Notes: generated by a model not told the origin, from the sequence alone. A DNA stretch of 64,000 nucleotides from Calocera cornea HHB12733 (GCA_001632435.1 KV423975.1:39145-103144), one strand, 5' to 3'. Counted from the first letter of the stretch, positions 34,232 to 46,539 are shown. Numbers and translations: made by a program.

Positions 34232-35525
34232 ATGTCCACCTTGGAGCATCCTCAGGAGATAATCGAACGTGTGAAGAATGCGATGCTATGCATGGTATGT
34301 GCCAGAGCCTGCAGGTGGGATGAGGGTGCAGCGCACTGACCCACACGACAGCAACGCGCTTCCTGGGAGCAAGGCACGGCCGCACAGGCTTTGCTAGAGC
34401 TTCATGATGCGTTTCCGGCACAGCATGGGATACAATGGCTGATATGCCTTGCTCATGATAGTGCGTAGTTGGCGCTTCTGCGCTGGCCGTATCTGATGCC
34501 TGTGCAGGCATCGTCCGCCAGGACGTGGAGGGTCGGTTAGGCGTGAGACTGAATAGAGGCGATCCTGGCGCGACCGACGCCATATCACCTGTGCCTGCTA
34601 TACTGAGAGCATACAAGGAAACAGGGGAGGAGGTATTCCTGTCTGCGGCGAAGCAAGCCATCGATTTCATCACGGTACGCGCCCCAAAGACGAAGGATGG
34701 TATCGTCAGCCGTTCGTACTAGTTCTGCTTTGAACGATGCCTCCTCTAAAGCACGACACAGACCGAACAGATGGGGTAACCCTTTGGGTGGATGCTCTCT
34801 ACATGGCTCCCCCTTCGCTCGCCGAAGCTGGCGTGGCGTGGAAGGACCAGTCTCTCCTAGACGAAGCGGTCAAGCAGATCAGGGGCTACGTCAGTGGCCT
34901 TTGGGATCATGACAAGCATCTCTTCTCCCACATCTACAACGTCGATGCCGGCAAGTTTGATCGCCAAGCCTTTTGGGGCGTAGGCAATGGGTGGGCGGTC
35001 GCGGGGATGATCAGGTGCGTAACTCTGTACGGCACTCTCGTGCGGTCCACTGAGGTGTCCTTTAGAGTTTATGCACTCTTACCCCACACGATGACCAAGG
35101 ACAAGGAATACATCTTATCGGTGACACTCGATACGGTATCGGCTATGCTTTCCTACCTTCGATCTGACAGCTTGCTGCACGACGTAGTCGACGACTCTAG
35201 CACATTTGTCGATACCAACGGTCCCCAGCAAGTCGCGTACACAATATTCCGCCTAGAGAAGCTCGGGTTGCTACCAACGGACAAACAAGACGAATGGATG
35301 AGCAAAGCGGCTGCTATACGAAAGGCGGCTCACCGCAAGGTCGACAAGTACGGCTTGGTGAGAGAAGTTTGCGGATCACCAACTTTCGATAGTGCGTTTA
35401 CGGTCAAAGCTTGCCAGACTCGGCGTATAAGAGAGCTAATCGTTTAAATAGAGCCAGGCGTGGCAACCGAAGGTCAAGCCTTCTTTCTTCTGATGGAGGC
35501 TGCCTATCAGCAACTGCAGATATGA
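34232..35525 (+). CDS. GH88/GH105-type unsaturated glycuronyl hydrolase
   Basis: Six exons (34232-34294, 34352-34460, 34508-34704, 34752-35014, 35066-35391, 35452-35525) give 343 aa. Recognisable six-hairpin glycosidase blocks: RASWEQGTAAQALLE near the N-terminus, TLWVDALYMAPPSLA with the catalytic-region Asp, FWGVGNGWAVAGM, and the C-terminal GVATEGQAFFLLMEAA. These enzymes hydrate the terminal unsaturated uronic acid left by pectin/rhamnogalacturonan lyases. There is no signal peptide, so it would act on imported oligosaccharides in the cytosol. The exon 3/4 join uses donor ATC|GTCAGC (47-nt intron) and is the least certain. Confidence 0.85.
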
Positions 35526-35851
35526 ACTAGCTGTAATGATAGCAATTCTATCCAGTGGTAGAGGAGAGATACTGACGAGATTATTAGGCTGATACCCCAC
35601 ACTAGTGCTTAAACAGATTCGGCGGAATGTATTGGTCTGAATGAGAAGTCAAGGGTCTTGCGTCAGCCGGCGCACGGGAGAGCCTAATTAGGGTTGCACG
35701 GCATAGCCAAGCGCTCGTTGAAATAGGATCCCGTTGCGGTCGTGAGGCGCTGCGCTTTACCGAACTAGCTGATGGTCATCTCTAGGGGTTGCGGTCTGGG
35801 GGCTACTTAAGGCTGCGACTCCTCTCAGCCTTGTTCGAGTCGACCAGCAAC

Positions 35852-37987
35852 ATGAAGTCGTTCTCGCTCCTAGCTTTGGCGTTGCCATTTTTGCTCGGCT
35901 CCGCGGCTTTTGATCTTCGGGAGGAATACGATCAGATGGTCGTGCGACTTAGTCGGTTCAACTTGAGTAGCCTGCAGCTTCCTTCGCTTCCGTCTCTGTT
36001 TTCGAGCTTCGCGACAAATCACACAGACGCCCAGCAACAATTGGCCATTCATGCTCTCACGTCATTTGTTGGCAACAAAAGCACCGGTTTTTTGCCTCAT
36101 CTGGAATGCGATGGGTGCCTAAGTCTCGTGTCTATTCTGAAGGTCGGTCGTAATTGTATTCGGGACCAACATTCTCTGACGGATGCACACCACGATGATA
36201 GGATCTAGCCGAGATCGGCACTGATGCGCTCAAAGATGCCGCGAAAGCCGCATGCGAAGCTTCGGGCTTGGAAGATAAGGATGTATGCGATGGCCTCGTG
36301 GATCAGCAGATGCCGACTATTGCGACTGTCCTCCGCAACATTACCGGAACTGGATATGCGGCGCAGCTATTTTGCGCCAACATTGTTGGTGTCTGTGCCT
36401 ACCCTGCTCTCGAGAACACGACCGTCACCTTCCCACCGTTCGCTCCGTCCTTTCCACCTCCGCCTTCGACCGAGGAGGCTTACTTAACGGTGGTGCACTT
36501 GTCTGACTGGCATTACGATCCTCTTTATAAGGCCGGGACCGAGGCACAATGCACAAAGCCGCTCTGCTGTCGCGGTTTCAACGCCAGCTCACCGGACAAG
36601 GCTTCTCGTCCGGCCTCCCAGTGGGGAGCTTACCAGTGCGATACACCACTGGCTCTCGGTGTCAGTGCCCTGCAAAGCATCGAGCCTATCCTCGGATCCT
36701 CTCCTACCTTCTCGATTTTCACTGGAGATCTCCCGCCCCACGATGTGTGGGCGACCAGTGAGGAAGGTGTTGTCTCAGTAAGTGATCTCAACGGTGTCTT
36801 TCCATCTTGTTCTTACACGTGCTCTAGATCGCATCGCTTTCATGTCAGCTGTTCAAGCAGTACCTCAAGACGGCGGTCTATCCTGCGATAGGGAATCATG
36901 AGACGAGCCCTGTCAATTTGAACCCCATTCCCTTCCCTCCTACGAATCAATACTTATACAATAATTTGACCCTGGACGACTGGGTCGACTGGTTGGATGA
37001 AGATGCTCTAGAGTTCGCCCGCGCCAATCGTGGATCGTATGCGACGAGCCCCTTACCTGGCATGAAGATCCTCAACGTGAACAGGTCAGGTCTGGGATCA
37101 CGTGGGATGGATGGCATGCTGATTCAGATTCCAGCAACTTCTGTTACGTCGATAACTTCTGGCTCTACGGAGATTGGGTTGAGGTAGACCCCACAGGCCA
37201 GCTTGCGTGGCTTGCGGAGGAACTTGCAATTGCCGAAGCGGAAGGAGAGAAGGTTTGGATCATCATGCATGTTGCGACTGGACTAAGCGACTGCTTGCGC
37301 AACTGGAGCAACCTGCATGATCAGATCGTCAAGCGCTTCCACAGCACGATTGTCGGTGTGTTTTCTGGCCATACGCATCGGTAAGTGATGATCTCTGGAG
37401 CGTCAAATTGCCGTTGACCCGGACGCAGCGACGAGTATGAGCTCTTCTGGAGCGATGACGGCAACAAGACACCGGCGAACGCCATTGTCATGAACTGGAT
37501 CGGACCATCTGTCACGCCGTTTACTCAGCTGAATCCTGGATGGCGGGAGTACAAGGTCCATCCGACCACGTTTGAGATCATGGAGTCTTATACATACATC
37601 GCCGACCTCTCTCTTGCTTCCGAATGGGATGCCGAAGGCATCGACCCGGAATGGTTCCTTGAGTACTCCGCCAGGGATTACCTTCCTTCCTGGCCAAAGG
37701 ATTCGCCACTCAACGCGACTTTCTGGGCGTTAGTCACAGCTTCCTTCGAGGAGGACGATGAGCTTTGGCAAGAATTCTACCGGTACAGGAGCAAGTCCGG
37801 TCCCGAAGCCGAGGGAGGTTGCTCCGGCGACTGCAAGTCGGATATCATCAATGGCCTGAGATCCGGAAACAGCGTCACGGCGATCCATTCCAGCTCATTT
37901 GGTCCCGATGAGCCTCACAAGGCTGTAGATGCATCGGATACGAAGCCATGGACGAAAGGCCTGTGCAGACTTCACACACATTATTGA
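35852..37987 (+). CDS. Acid sphingomyelinase-like secreted phosphodiesterase
   Basis: Five exons (35852-36146, 36209-36777, 36828-37084, 37135-37380, 37429-37987) give 641 aa. A signal peptide (MKSFSLLALALPFLLGSAA) is followed by a saposin B-like segment with paired cysteines (residues ~75-185), a Pro-rich linker, and the calcineurin-like phosphoesterase domain: HLSDWHYDPLY, FTGDLPPHD, IGNHET, IIMHV and SGHTHRDE supply the metal-binding Asp/His/Asn set. The C-terminal region contains the cysteine pair CSGDC. The family cleaves sphingomyelin to ceramide and phosphocholine; since fungi lack sphingomyelin, the true substrate is uncertain. A possible unspliced 3' end means the last residues may differ. 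Confidence 0.93.
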
Positions 37988-38921
37988 GGCACCGCCGGAC
38001 GGGAGGGTTGGAGGGGACTTATTTCTTGCTTCTGGCACAGCCTTCTTTTGAAATCGACCGTCTATACCGCATTCATATTGCCATAGTTTCGACTTACGAC
38101 AGAATGTTTGACATATCTGCGATATTATTCGGTGAGCGCACGCAATCGCGGGAATCGGGTGAAAAAGCAGGCGTAGCAAAGAGATTTGCTTTGCTTCAGT
38201 TTTGGTGTTTGCCTCCGCTGAGCTGTTAGTCTCCGCTCTGTTTTTTGGGCTCCCTCTGCCGCCCCCTCTTTTCTGTTTATTTCTGGAAAACAAGGACTTC
38301 CGCTCTACCATTTGTTTCCGCTGTACATAACTAATGCGGAGGAACCTAATAGGGAAGCAAAAGAGAGCACGAGGAGCTATTTACGCAGCAGCATACAAGG
38401 CAGCGGAGTCAAATTTAGGCACGGAAGCGAATCCCATAGCGGCGAGTGACACCGTGCAGAGTCCAGACTTCAACGTTGAACCAGTTAGCGCGAATGGGCT
38501 GACTTGGCGAAACATGTGAGTCTTCCCACTCCCGTCGGGGGCTCTGTACGGCTTTTGGTTAAACCACATCAAGCCCACATATGCGACGTGTCCTCATCGT
38601 CTGCCTGATGCTGCTGCGCTCCCCTTTGTATAAACTGGCTGTCTGTTTGGACTCATTCGCAAGCCTCGGAGTTCCGTTGTGCTCCACTGCCACGCTGGCA
38701 CAGTTCCGTCCTTGCTTCTTCCCAACGGTCCACAGCCGTACACAGGTCGCTTGTTCCCTGCAGTGCGGCTTCCGGAATGCTTCGTGTTATCGCTGTCAGA
38801 TGCTCGCGGGGCTCGGGCCGACTGTGCTGTCCTTTAGTCAATACTCACCTCGGCATGGGGACAGATATAACACGCCCGCACGCCAACGTCCCCAGCGCAA
38901 CTTGCGGCTACATATCACATC
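37988..38921. other. Intergenic with GGAAGCAAA-type array
   Basis: About 38110-38430 holds TTTGCCTCCGC/TTTCCGCT units on the left and CGGAGG/GGAAGCAAA/CGGAAGC units on the right, so unit orientation switches near 38330. The rest is unremarkable; no gene seen. Confidence 0.55.
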
Positions 38922-41341
38922 ATGACGGATCTGGTTGAGTCTGTCAAGGTACTGGTTGGAGAGATCAAAGATGCCATTCTTGCAGGCGAGAACAATAGGC
39001 TGTGCGACATGTTCGTCCCAGATGGATGTTACCGGGAGTGAGTCCCATGCGCCCCAATTGCACCAGCATTGCTGAGATACGATGATACAGCCTCCTGATA
39101 ACCTCTTGGGAGTTCAGCACCGTGCCTGCAACCAGTCTCAAAGAGTTCTTCGAGCGCCAGCCGCTGCCGAAGCTCGAGGATCTCAACTTGGACCCAGCTC
39201 ATGCGGTCGAGGAGGGCAGCCTTCCTGTCCAAGGCAGGGAGCTCATAACTACGTCCGTCTACTACCTCCTGGCAGGTGTTTAGCTTAGCGATGCTGTGAT
39301 AGGGCATTCCTTGTGTTCAACGTCCCAAACCTCGGAAAGGGTCGAGGCTTTATACGTGCCGTGAAGACTGACAATGGTGACCTGCGAATTTTTACCCTCT
39401 TCCTGGCTCTGCAGACGCTGTCGTCCCACCCAGAGGCTGTTGGACCCCTTCGTCCTTTGGGAACGGTGCATTCGTCTGACCACAATAGATCCAACTGGAT
39501 GCAACGTCGTGCTGCCCAACGGGAGTTCCTCGAAGAAGAGCCAGTCGTCCTTGTTGTAGGCGCTGGTCACTCGGGCCTTATGATAGCCGCCAGGCTCACC
39601 GTGAGCGGTATCCCCTGCCTGGTTGTGGAGAAGTCGGAACGTGTTGGAGATAGCTGGAGACAGCGCTACAGCTCACTCTGCACCCATGTCGTGGGTGGAT
39701 ATTTGACAGAACAATGCCTTTACTTACGTTGATGCAGTCAAGCTACGCTGACCACTTCCCATACCTGGTATGCTCATCTTCTGGCACGGTCGCTGTTACT
39801 GAGACAACCTCCAGCCATATCCTCCCAATTGGCCAGTCTTTGCTCCCAAAGATAAGCTGGCAGATTGGTTCGAGTATTACGCCGGAGCCATGGAGCTGAA
39901 TGTTGTGGGTCTGTTGCATGATTAGCTGTTTCCGCTGCTGAACGCTGCCGAAGTGGACCGGATGCACGATACTTCCCGGAACGGCATACGACCAATCGGA
40001 TTGTACGTGGTCCATCCCAGTTGTAAAGGGAGACGGGGAGAAACGAGTTCTCCGACCGAAACATATCGTGCAGGCTACTGGGCACAGGTGACACTTAACC
40101 TTACAATATATAATACAATTACTAATGTAGTGTAGCGGTGAACCCAAGATCCCAGCATTCCCCGGCATGGACACGTTCAAGGGTGTTGTCATGCACTCCT
40201 CGAAGTTCGACGATGGTGCTTCTTGGGCGGGGAAAAGGGCCGTTGTCATAGGTTGTTGCAACTCCGGTAATGAAGCCCAGCACTGTTTGCCTCTCGCTCC
40301 ATACCGACAAACTTTCAGGCCATGACATTGCGCAAAACTTGTACGAGAACGGCGCGGCCAAAGTCACCATGGTTCAGCGTAGCGCGACGCTGGTGTACAG
40401 TGCAACAGCTGTCGATGAGTATTACACGAAGGCAGGCCATGCCTGCTGTCGTTTCGACATTCTCTGATCGCTTACTCAGCCATTGTATGTCGAGGGTGGT
40501 CCACATCATGAGGTGTGAGGAAAATTTCATTTCCAGATTCAAGCCGACCATTCTGAAGGATGCGGACATCATCTCCCTTGGGACGCCCATGCCGCTGATG
40601 GAGAAAATTTGGGAAGGGAATGTTCCTTACATCAATAAGATGGACGCTGGACTTCACGAAGGCTTGGCCCAAGCTGGTTTCAGCTTGAATGATAATCCAA
40701 AGGGCATGTATTACCTGTACTACACGCGTGGAGGGGTAAGTCAGACCAGTCGCGCTACTGTGATTGAGCTTAAAATGGACGCAGGGTTACTACATCGACG
40801 TTGGCTGCAGTCAGCTGATATCAGACAAGAAGATAAATATCAAGCAAGGCGCCGGAGTGTCACGCTTCCTTCCGGACGGCATTGAGTTTCAGGATGGAAC
40901 TAGATTAACAGCCGACATTGTGATTCTTGCCACAGGGTGGGACACGATGAACACGACCTGCGAGAAGATCTTCGGACCAGAAATTGCTAGCAAAATGGGG
41001 GAAGTCTGGGGGATCGATCAGGGAGGAGAACTGAAAGGCATGTGGAGAAGCTCAGGTGAACAAACAGCAGTCCCGTCTCAACGATTGTAGCTGATGCAGA
41101 TGAAGGTCACCCGGGGTATGTTTGTTATCTGGGTAGATTCCCGTTTTGCTCACCCGTCGTCTGGAGTTTCTGGCACATGGGAGGAGTACGTGCTCCTGCT
41201 CCCTCATTTGGATTGCTAACGGAGGATATCTGTTCACAGAGCTTCTTGTTGGCGAGGGCATACTCGCGTTACCTCGCCCTTCAGATCATGGCGACGGAAG
41301 ATGATATCATGCCTCGAGTTGGAGTGTCGCCGTCATCATGA
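38922..41341 (+). CDS. Flavin-containing monooxygenase with NTF2-like N-terminus, copy 2
   Basis: Thirteen exons (38922-39037, 39091-39252, 39303-39687, 39738-39767, 39815-39904, 39954-40087, 40136-40266, 40319-40418, 40480-40735, 40785-41055, 41106-41115, 41167-41185, 41240-41341) keep one frame for 601 aa. FAD motif VLVVGAGHSGLMIAARL, NADPH motif VVIGCCNSGHDIAQNL and LATGWDTMNTTCEKIFGPE parallel copy 1. Four intron positions are shared with copy 1; eight more are unique, including one bounding a 10-nt exon. Around 40419-40555 the chosen splice is open but poorly conserved, whereas another frame (LYVEGGP) matches copy 1 and then breaks, so part of the gene may be eroding. Substrate unknown. 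Confidence 0.85.
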
Positions 41342-42746
41342 ACGTGTCTGACTCCATGAAGGATTATGGTACCATTGGCGCCAAAAGATCAGAATTAACA
41401 AGATTGCCTTACCTGGAGAAGCTGATGTACATTCTCAGTGTTGCATCAACGGGGCGGGATCGATCGAGATTTCTGCAATACCATCACCGAATGCTTCCCT
41501 CCGAACGATCCCTTTAGACAACAATTCGTAGTGGTCTTGAAGAACAAGTACCCTCGTTCATGAAAGGGGGCCCCGTTTAAGATCTACGAAGATACTCCGC
41601 GCACAGCTGGAATTTTGGCCCTGGTGGGCGCCAGAAGGCGGTCCTCGACATCTAGATACTGAAGCAAAGCCGAAGAGCACGTTTTCGCGTGGCCGGTGCC
41701 ATGTCCCCCTGGGCCCCGAGCGCAAGCGAAGGTCGCGTCAAGCAGGGTTACGGCCTCTAGACCCTTTGCTTCCGTTGACTAGGTTTGCCTCCGCCATGAG
41801 CTTGTGTCCGCGGTAGCTGTTGCTTCCGCGGCATAATCTGCCTCCGACGGGGAATTTAATTCCGCTACGACCTTTGCTTCCCTTGGGGACTTTGCCTCCG
41901 CTACACATTTCTTTCCGTGGAGGCAAATGTGGGCAGGCGGAAATAACATGACCGAGGGACATCAGCGAACGGATGCAAGTATCACAGCCGAAGTAAACCC
42001 CAAACCGGAGACAAATTCTACTGCCGGAAGCAAAGCTGAAAGCGGACTCATATACTACAGCGGAGGTGAAACGCCAAAGCGGAAGTAAAGCTCTTGGCGG
42101 ATACAAACTATTTTTCTGACGGATTGAAATGTCAGGGCGGAGGCAAATGGATTTACGGAAGCATGTGAGCGGAAGCAAATGAGTCCAAGGAAGCAAATGG
42201 AAAGCCGGAGGTAATTCAGCGGCAGCATAGGCAAACAGAACAGCAGAAGCAAACACCATAGCGGAGTTACGTGTCTCACTCAAGCTCTTGTCCTCCGGGC
42301 TCTTCACGTGACTTTGCAGACTGCCGTAATATCGGTTGGTTGGACATCCCTTAAGGGTTGTGGCGCAGGCGGCAAACCGGGGCTCACGGGCACGCATCTC
42401 CGTCTGAATCGCGGATGGGGTCTTGACATGTCCCTTTAGAGTGCACCTTTGACGGTTTTGGAGATTCAGTGGTCCTAGGCTCACTGACCTTGTCTTCTTA
42501 TGCGGCGAAAGCTACATGGAGTGACGGGCTCTGTTTGCATCGGGCGCCCAAGAATGTCCGAAGGTTACATAAACGTATCTCAGGTCGAATAAAGTATACA
42601 GCCTGTATAGAGGGGCCTGGGCCACTTGGCGGGCGCGCGGCACGCACATGGCTCAGGGATGCTCACCCGTCTGGCCAAGGCATCCGGCGGCCGCCGATTT
42701 ATCTATTCTAGTATGCCACAGGAACCGGGAGCGCCGTTAGAGGCCC
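41342..42746. other. Intergenic around the inverted array
   Basis: Apart from the array at 41755-42265, no gene is supported. The left 400 bp are 3' flank of the monooxygenase and the right 480 bp 3' flank of the seven-helix gene. Confidence 0.5.
41755..42265. repeat. Inverted array of ~19-bp GCGGAAGCAAA units
   Basis: About nine degenerate units read TTTGCTTCCGC (for example near 41763, 41784, 41891), then from about 41930 some eighteen units read GCGGAAGCAAA (near 42024, 42079, 42135, 42169). Spacing is close to 17-21 bp throughout. The two orientations meet at about 41910-41930. No coding capacity is evident; the minus frame 41738-42484 is a by-product of the repeat. Confidence 0.8.
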
Positions 42747-43765
42747 TTAGACGTAAGTGCCCTCGTTCTTCTGGCCCAATGCGAGTTGCTCGCCGTTGCC
42801 GTACGGGGGGGAAGTGGTGCTGGAACCGAGCATCATCTGTGCAGTCTCGCCACCTGCAAAGAACCAGATACGTGCGTCGACCAGGATGAGGGAGACGGAG
42901 ACGAGCCACTCCATGGCACCCTGTAGGATGTAGAACTTGACTTGGGTGTCGGTGCTGATGAGTGCAGCGAGGGACGGACTGGCCGTCACACTCGAGAGGC
43001 GGTAGGCGGGGATAATAACGAGGATACAGCTGACAGCGAGAAGGTAGAGGGTGCGATAGACGCCGAGATGCGGGTGTGTGATTAGCAGGAGCAGCGAGAC
43101 GAGTATGAGGAGGCCGCAGACTGCCAGGCAGAGGGCGACGGAGACGACACGGAGTGTCTGCACTTGGGATGCGGTGGAGGCATTGTTGATTGCACCAGAG
43201 TATTGAGCAGCTGCAGCGATGCCAAGAGCACTGGGACCCTCATCAGCGGGTTGATCCAGAAATGAACGAAGGCAACGTACATGGCGGTAATCAGGGCAAG
43301 GTGCATGATCCTGACGATCCTCTGCAGACTAAAGCGCCCCTCTGGGAGTGCCCAGCGCGTCTCCGCCGCAGGGGGAACGTCGGTTCTCCACATGTGGCTC
43401 TTGAGGAGTTCGATCATAAGATCAGCGAGAACGATGAAGCCGATACCGAGCAGGACTTGCTCCGCAATGAAGGCGCCCAGGTTCGGGACCGGGTTATTCG
43501 GCAAGCTGGCCGAGTGGGCCTCGCTCGCACGCAGACCAAATGTCGCTATACGCATGATTGCGAAGAGAGTCAAGCGGATAAAGGTCCACATGAGCCTCAA
43601 AGGGCGGCGGTACGTGTGTGTCCGCCAGATGCATGCCGGTAGGAGAAGGCCATAGAGGACGCAGAAGAGGATTGCTGGTGCAAAATCGGGTTGCGTCGGG
43701 ATGCCACCGCTGATGCTGGGTAGAGATCCAACGGTACCGTAAGGGTCAGTGGTGTTGAAAGACAT
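42747..43765 (-). CDS. Seven-helix integral membrane protein, unassigned
   Basis: Two exons (43281-43765, 42747-43230) joined by a 50-nt intron give 322 aa. Seven hydrophobic segments are clear: APAILFCVLYGLLLPACIW, FIRLTLFAIMRIATFGLRA, an IAEQVLLGIGFIVLADLMI helix, HLALITAIALGIAAAA (across the splice), VVSVALCLAVCGLLILVSLL, LYLLAVSCILVIIPA and MEWLVSVSLILVDARIWFF. The N-terminus is short and extracellular-looking, the C-terminus short and Ser/Gly-rich. The layout recalls fungal RTA1-like and related 7-TM families, but I do not recognise a defining motif. Confidence 0.8.
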
Positions 43766-45008
43766 CGTAGGAGGCGGTCGTTCGTGGTGGGGTGGTCGCG
43801 CGAGCCAAGGGCGAGGTGGGCGTAAGCTCGTGAGGTGAGGGGCAATGGAAGGCTGGGATGTGTGAGAGACGACTCAGACACCTTCAGGGGATGTTTTGAA
43901 GGCGTGTGCTGGCTGTCTTGTGCAACCAGCCATCCCGAAAGCTGGGGTGCCTTTTATGCGCCTCCTCAGGCTTGCCCCGTCGTCTCTGGATATTGAACCG
44001 GGGTAAATCACCGCCAGACGCGGAGCAAGCCACATGACGAAATTTTCAATGTCATGTCTCGCCGTGCAACCCCTTCTCTAGTGTGAAGAGAGGATAAGCA
44101 GGATCATCTGTCTAGGACTTTGCAAGCTAAACCGCCGAATTCGTCGGAGACAACAGCCAAGGCAGAGCTGCGGTGCTGCGGGGGCTGAAATGTCTAAGGG
44201 TCCCCTCTTTTGCTTCCTCCCGGTCTCGGATCAAGCACGACATCCGACGTCCACAATCCGTACATCAATAACATGAAGCAAGGGAGAAGCGCACTTGAGT
44301 CCTGTGGCCGGACATTGAAGGACTTCCGATCTTTGTGACAATCGTTGCTGCGCTTTGCACTCAGCAACCGTAGAGCGGAAGCAAACCTGGGTTGAGTGGA
44401 TACGAAACATAGGGAAGTTCCTGGCCAACGGAGTTGGTCCAGGTCTTGGGAGGCAGAATTACAACGGTTGTAAGGGTCCAAGTGATCGGAAGCATTTGTT
44501 CTAGAAGGTTCTTTGCGTCAGGTGGACGCGGAGGGACGCCCACTGATCGAGGGTTAGCTTTCGTGCCGAAAGACTTCGTGTCATATCAAGACTTGTGTCA
44601 TATCAATCACGTAGTTAGTATTTATTGAGAAAGTGCCGAGGGTGTTGTTGGAATTGGCATTTGAATTACAAGACAGGAACTACAGGAATACAGGAATAGG
44701 TTCAGTAGTGAGTGTCAGTGTGGCGTCTCTAGTGTATCAGTGAGACGCGTGGGGCTTATATGGCTGTCCTCAAGTGCAGTGTACTGTAATAGGGGCTAGG
44801 TTCTGTAGTGTTGAGAGTCACCGTGCACGGAGGGGATGTACAATGATGGCTGGTTAGGGTTTTGGCCAATGAATATAGGTGAAGTGTTATTCGGAGCGGT
44901 GCACGTAGGAGTACAGTGTACTATCGATATAGAGGTTGGGTAATAGGTGAAGGAAAATAGCGGAATGCCCTAGTTTTGGACATCCATGGATGATATCTGT
45001 TATACATT
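43766..45008. other. Gene-free junction between core DNA and the AT-richer block
   Basis: No conserved frame. Isolated GGAAGCAAA-type motifs occur near 44207, 44378 and 44487. To the right of about 44570 the sequence becomes visibly more AT-rich and stays so to about 63.5 kb. Confidence 0.5.
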
Positions 45009-46175
45009 TCAGTAAGGGAGTCTGTTGGTGATGGGACTGCTTGCCAGGTATACTAATGAGGCGTGATTGAGTTGAATGGTGTCGTTTATCAGTCGCTGCG
45101 ATGTTGTGCCGCACTCAACCCTCAGGTTGCCGCCTTTATCGATCTGGATGTTGAGGCTGCTGGCGATTTTGATGGCTGGGAGGAGTAGGCACATTGACGA
45201 ATTTCGATATCTGATGTTTGTGTTAAGTAACATGGACAGTACTGTTGTGATGTAGTGAGATACTTGAATGACATAGTATTGGGTATGTTGGCTTGAATAC
45301 AAATGTCGGGCCGGACCGTCCGCTCATTGTATGATGTATAGTCTGTATTCATAGTGATGGGGTTCGTGGGTATGAAACGGAGGAGCACAGTAGCTTGGGT
45401 AATGTGGGTGCTCAATATTGCTGCACGAAAAGCCTGTGGATCGATAGCTCGTTCGACGAGCCTGTGGGGACGTGAGATGGTAGGAGGGTATGTATAGATC
45501 GGCGTACAGATGGTCACGATCGAAGAGGGCATGTATGGGGTAGGGTATCTCTTGTACGTCGTAGGTAAATCGAAGGTGTACTTTGTGCTTGCTTGTGTGG
45601 GTACTGTGGCAGAGGTGAGCGGACTCGTGATTTCAGATGATGTGCATACAAGGAGAGTTCCAGTTTGTGTCCGGGTCCAGGGTAGGACAGCTGCAGTGAA
45701 AAGCGTCGTTTACGTTTGAGGAACTGTAACAGTGAGCTGTTGTCCATTGCAGTTGTATTAGTGGTTAGGGAGAAGCGAGGTGTGGTTGAATGCTGAGAGT
45801 CGGGTGCTCCGACGTAATGCTGGAGTGCTAGGGAGAGAGGATATAACTCTATGGTCGCTGTGTATGCCATATTGGGGAGTCGTGGGATGTCTGCCTTCCA
45901 TTGATCGAAATAGTCCTTTGGTAGATATATGCGCCCTATTATGTTCGGTGTTGGTAGAGTGGGAGGGAATGTCGGCCCACGAACCGCGGATATCGTCGTT
46001 CCTTGAGGATATGTAGATGCCCTCGGGGACTAGGTGGACATATGCGGTCTGAAGAGGTGTCAGTGTTATCCGATGGTCTTATTTGAGCAGAGGACAGCCA
46101 ACCCACGTCTGCTAAGAACATAGGGAGTATATTGCGAGTGAAGTGGTAGACGTCTGCTGAGTATGCTTGAAACGG
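45009..46175 (-). CDS. Rad1-like 9-1-1 checkpoint clamp subunit
   Basis: Six exons (46107-46175, 45985-46048, 45650-45935, 45508-45603, 45264-45461, 45009-45210) keep one frame for 305 codons; the start exon lies upstream, perhaps an ATG at about 46228. Sequence order matches Rad1: AYVHLVPEGIYISS, then IRGRIYLPKDYFDQW, a TIELYPLSLALQ strand, RFSLQLSYPGPGHKLELSL, HLLVERAIDPQAFRAAIL, and the C-terminal block CLLLPAIKIASSLNIQIDKGG that corresponds to the 'LKALALSSKVSIRTDERG' region of Rad1. Length (~305) fits. In the 9-1-1 ring Rad1 joins Rad9 and Hus1 on damaged or stalled DNA. The copy is highly diverged; family assignment rests on pattern order rather than strong identity. Confidence 0.7.
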
Positions 46176-46539
46176 CTAGAGTCCGGTAAGCAATCGGATA
46201 GGTCATTTGGGTGGGATGCAGACCATCGTACTCGTCGTATGAGCAGGACTGATGTTAGTCCTTAGGGCTTGCGGTAACACTGAGCATAGGCATACGGTGG
46301 TGTGTTGGAGGAGATCTTTATTATGGCTGGTTGTGGTTGCAATGAGAGCCAGACTGGATAAGTGTTAGTAGTGGAACAGGTGGTAGCGTCTGCCCTGGAT
46401 GCGTAATCGTTTGAACGGTGTCAGGGTTGGCGCCCGGCGGAAGCAAATGCTCGCGCAGTCATGGGCCTGTTCGGTTTACAATGCTGCATTGGTAGTACAA
46501 CCTGGTTAGGCACTCACTCGACTATGTTGCCTGCTGTTC

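Noticed and set aside
39275..39302. A 27-nt intron in flavin monooxygenase copy 2
   Set aside because: An upstream donor at 39253 gives a normal 50-nt intron and a better match to the paralogue.
41738..42484. 248-codon minus-strand frame over the inverted motif array
   Set aside because: Produced by the ~19-bp repeat units; the peptide is an echo of the array.
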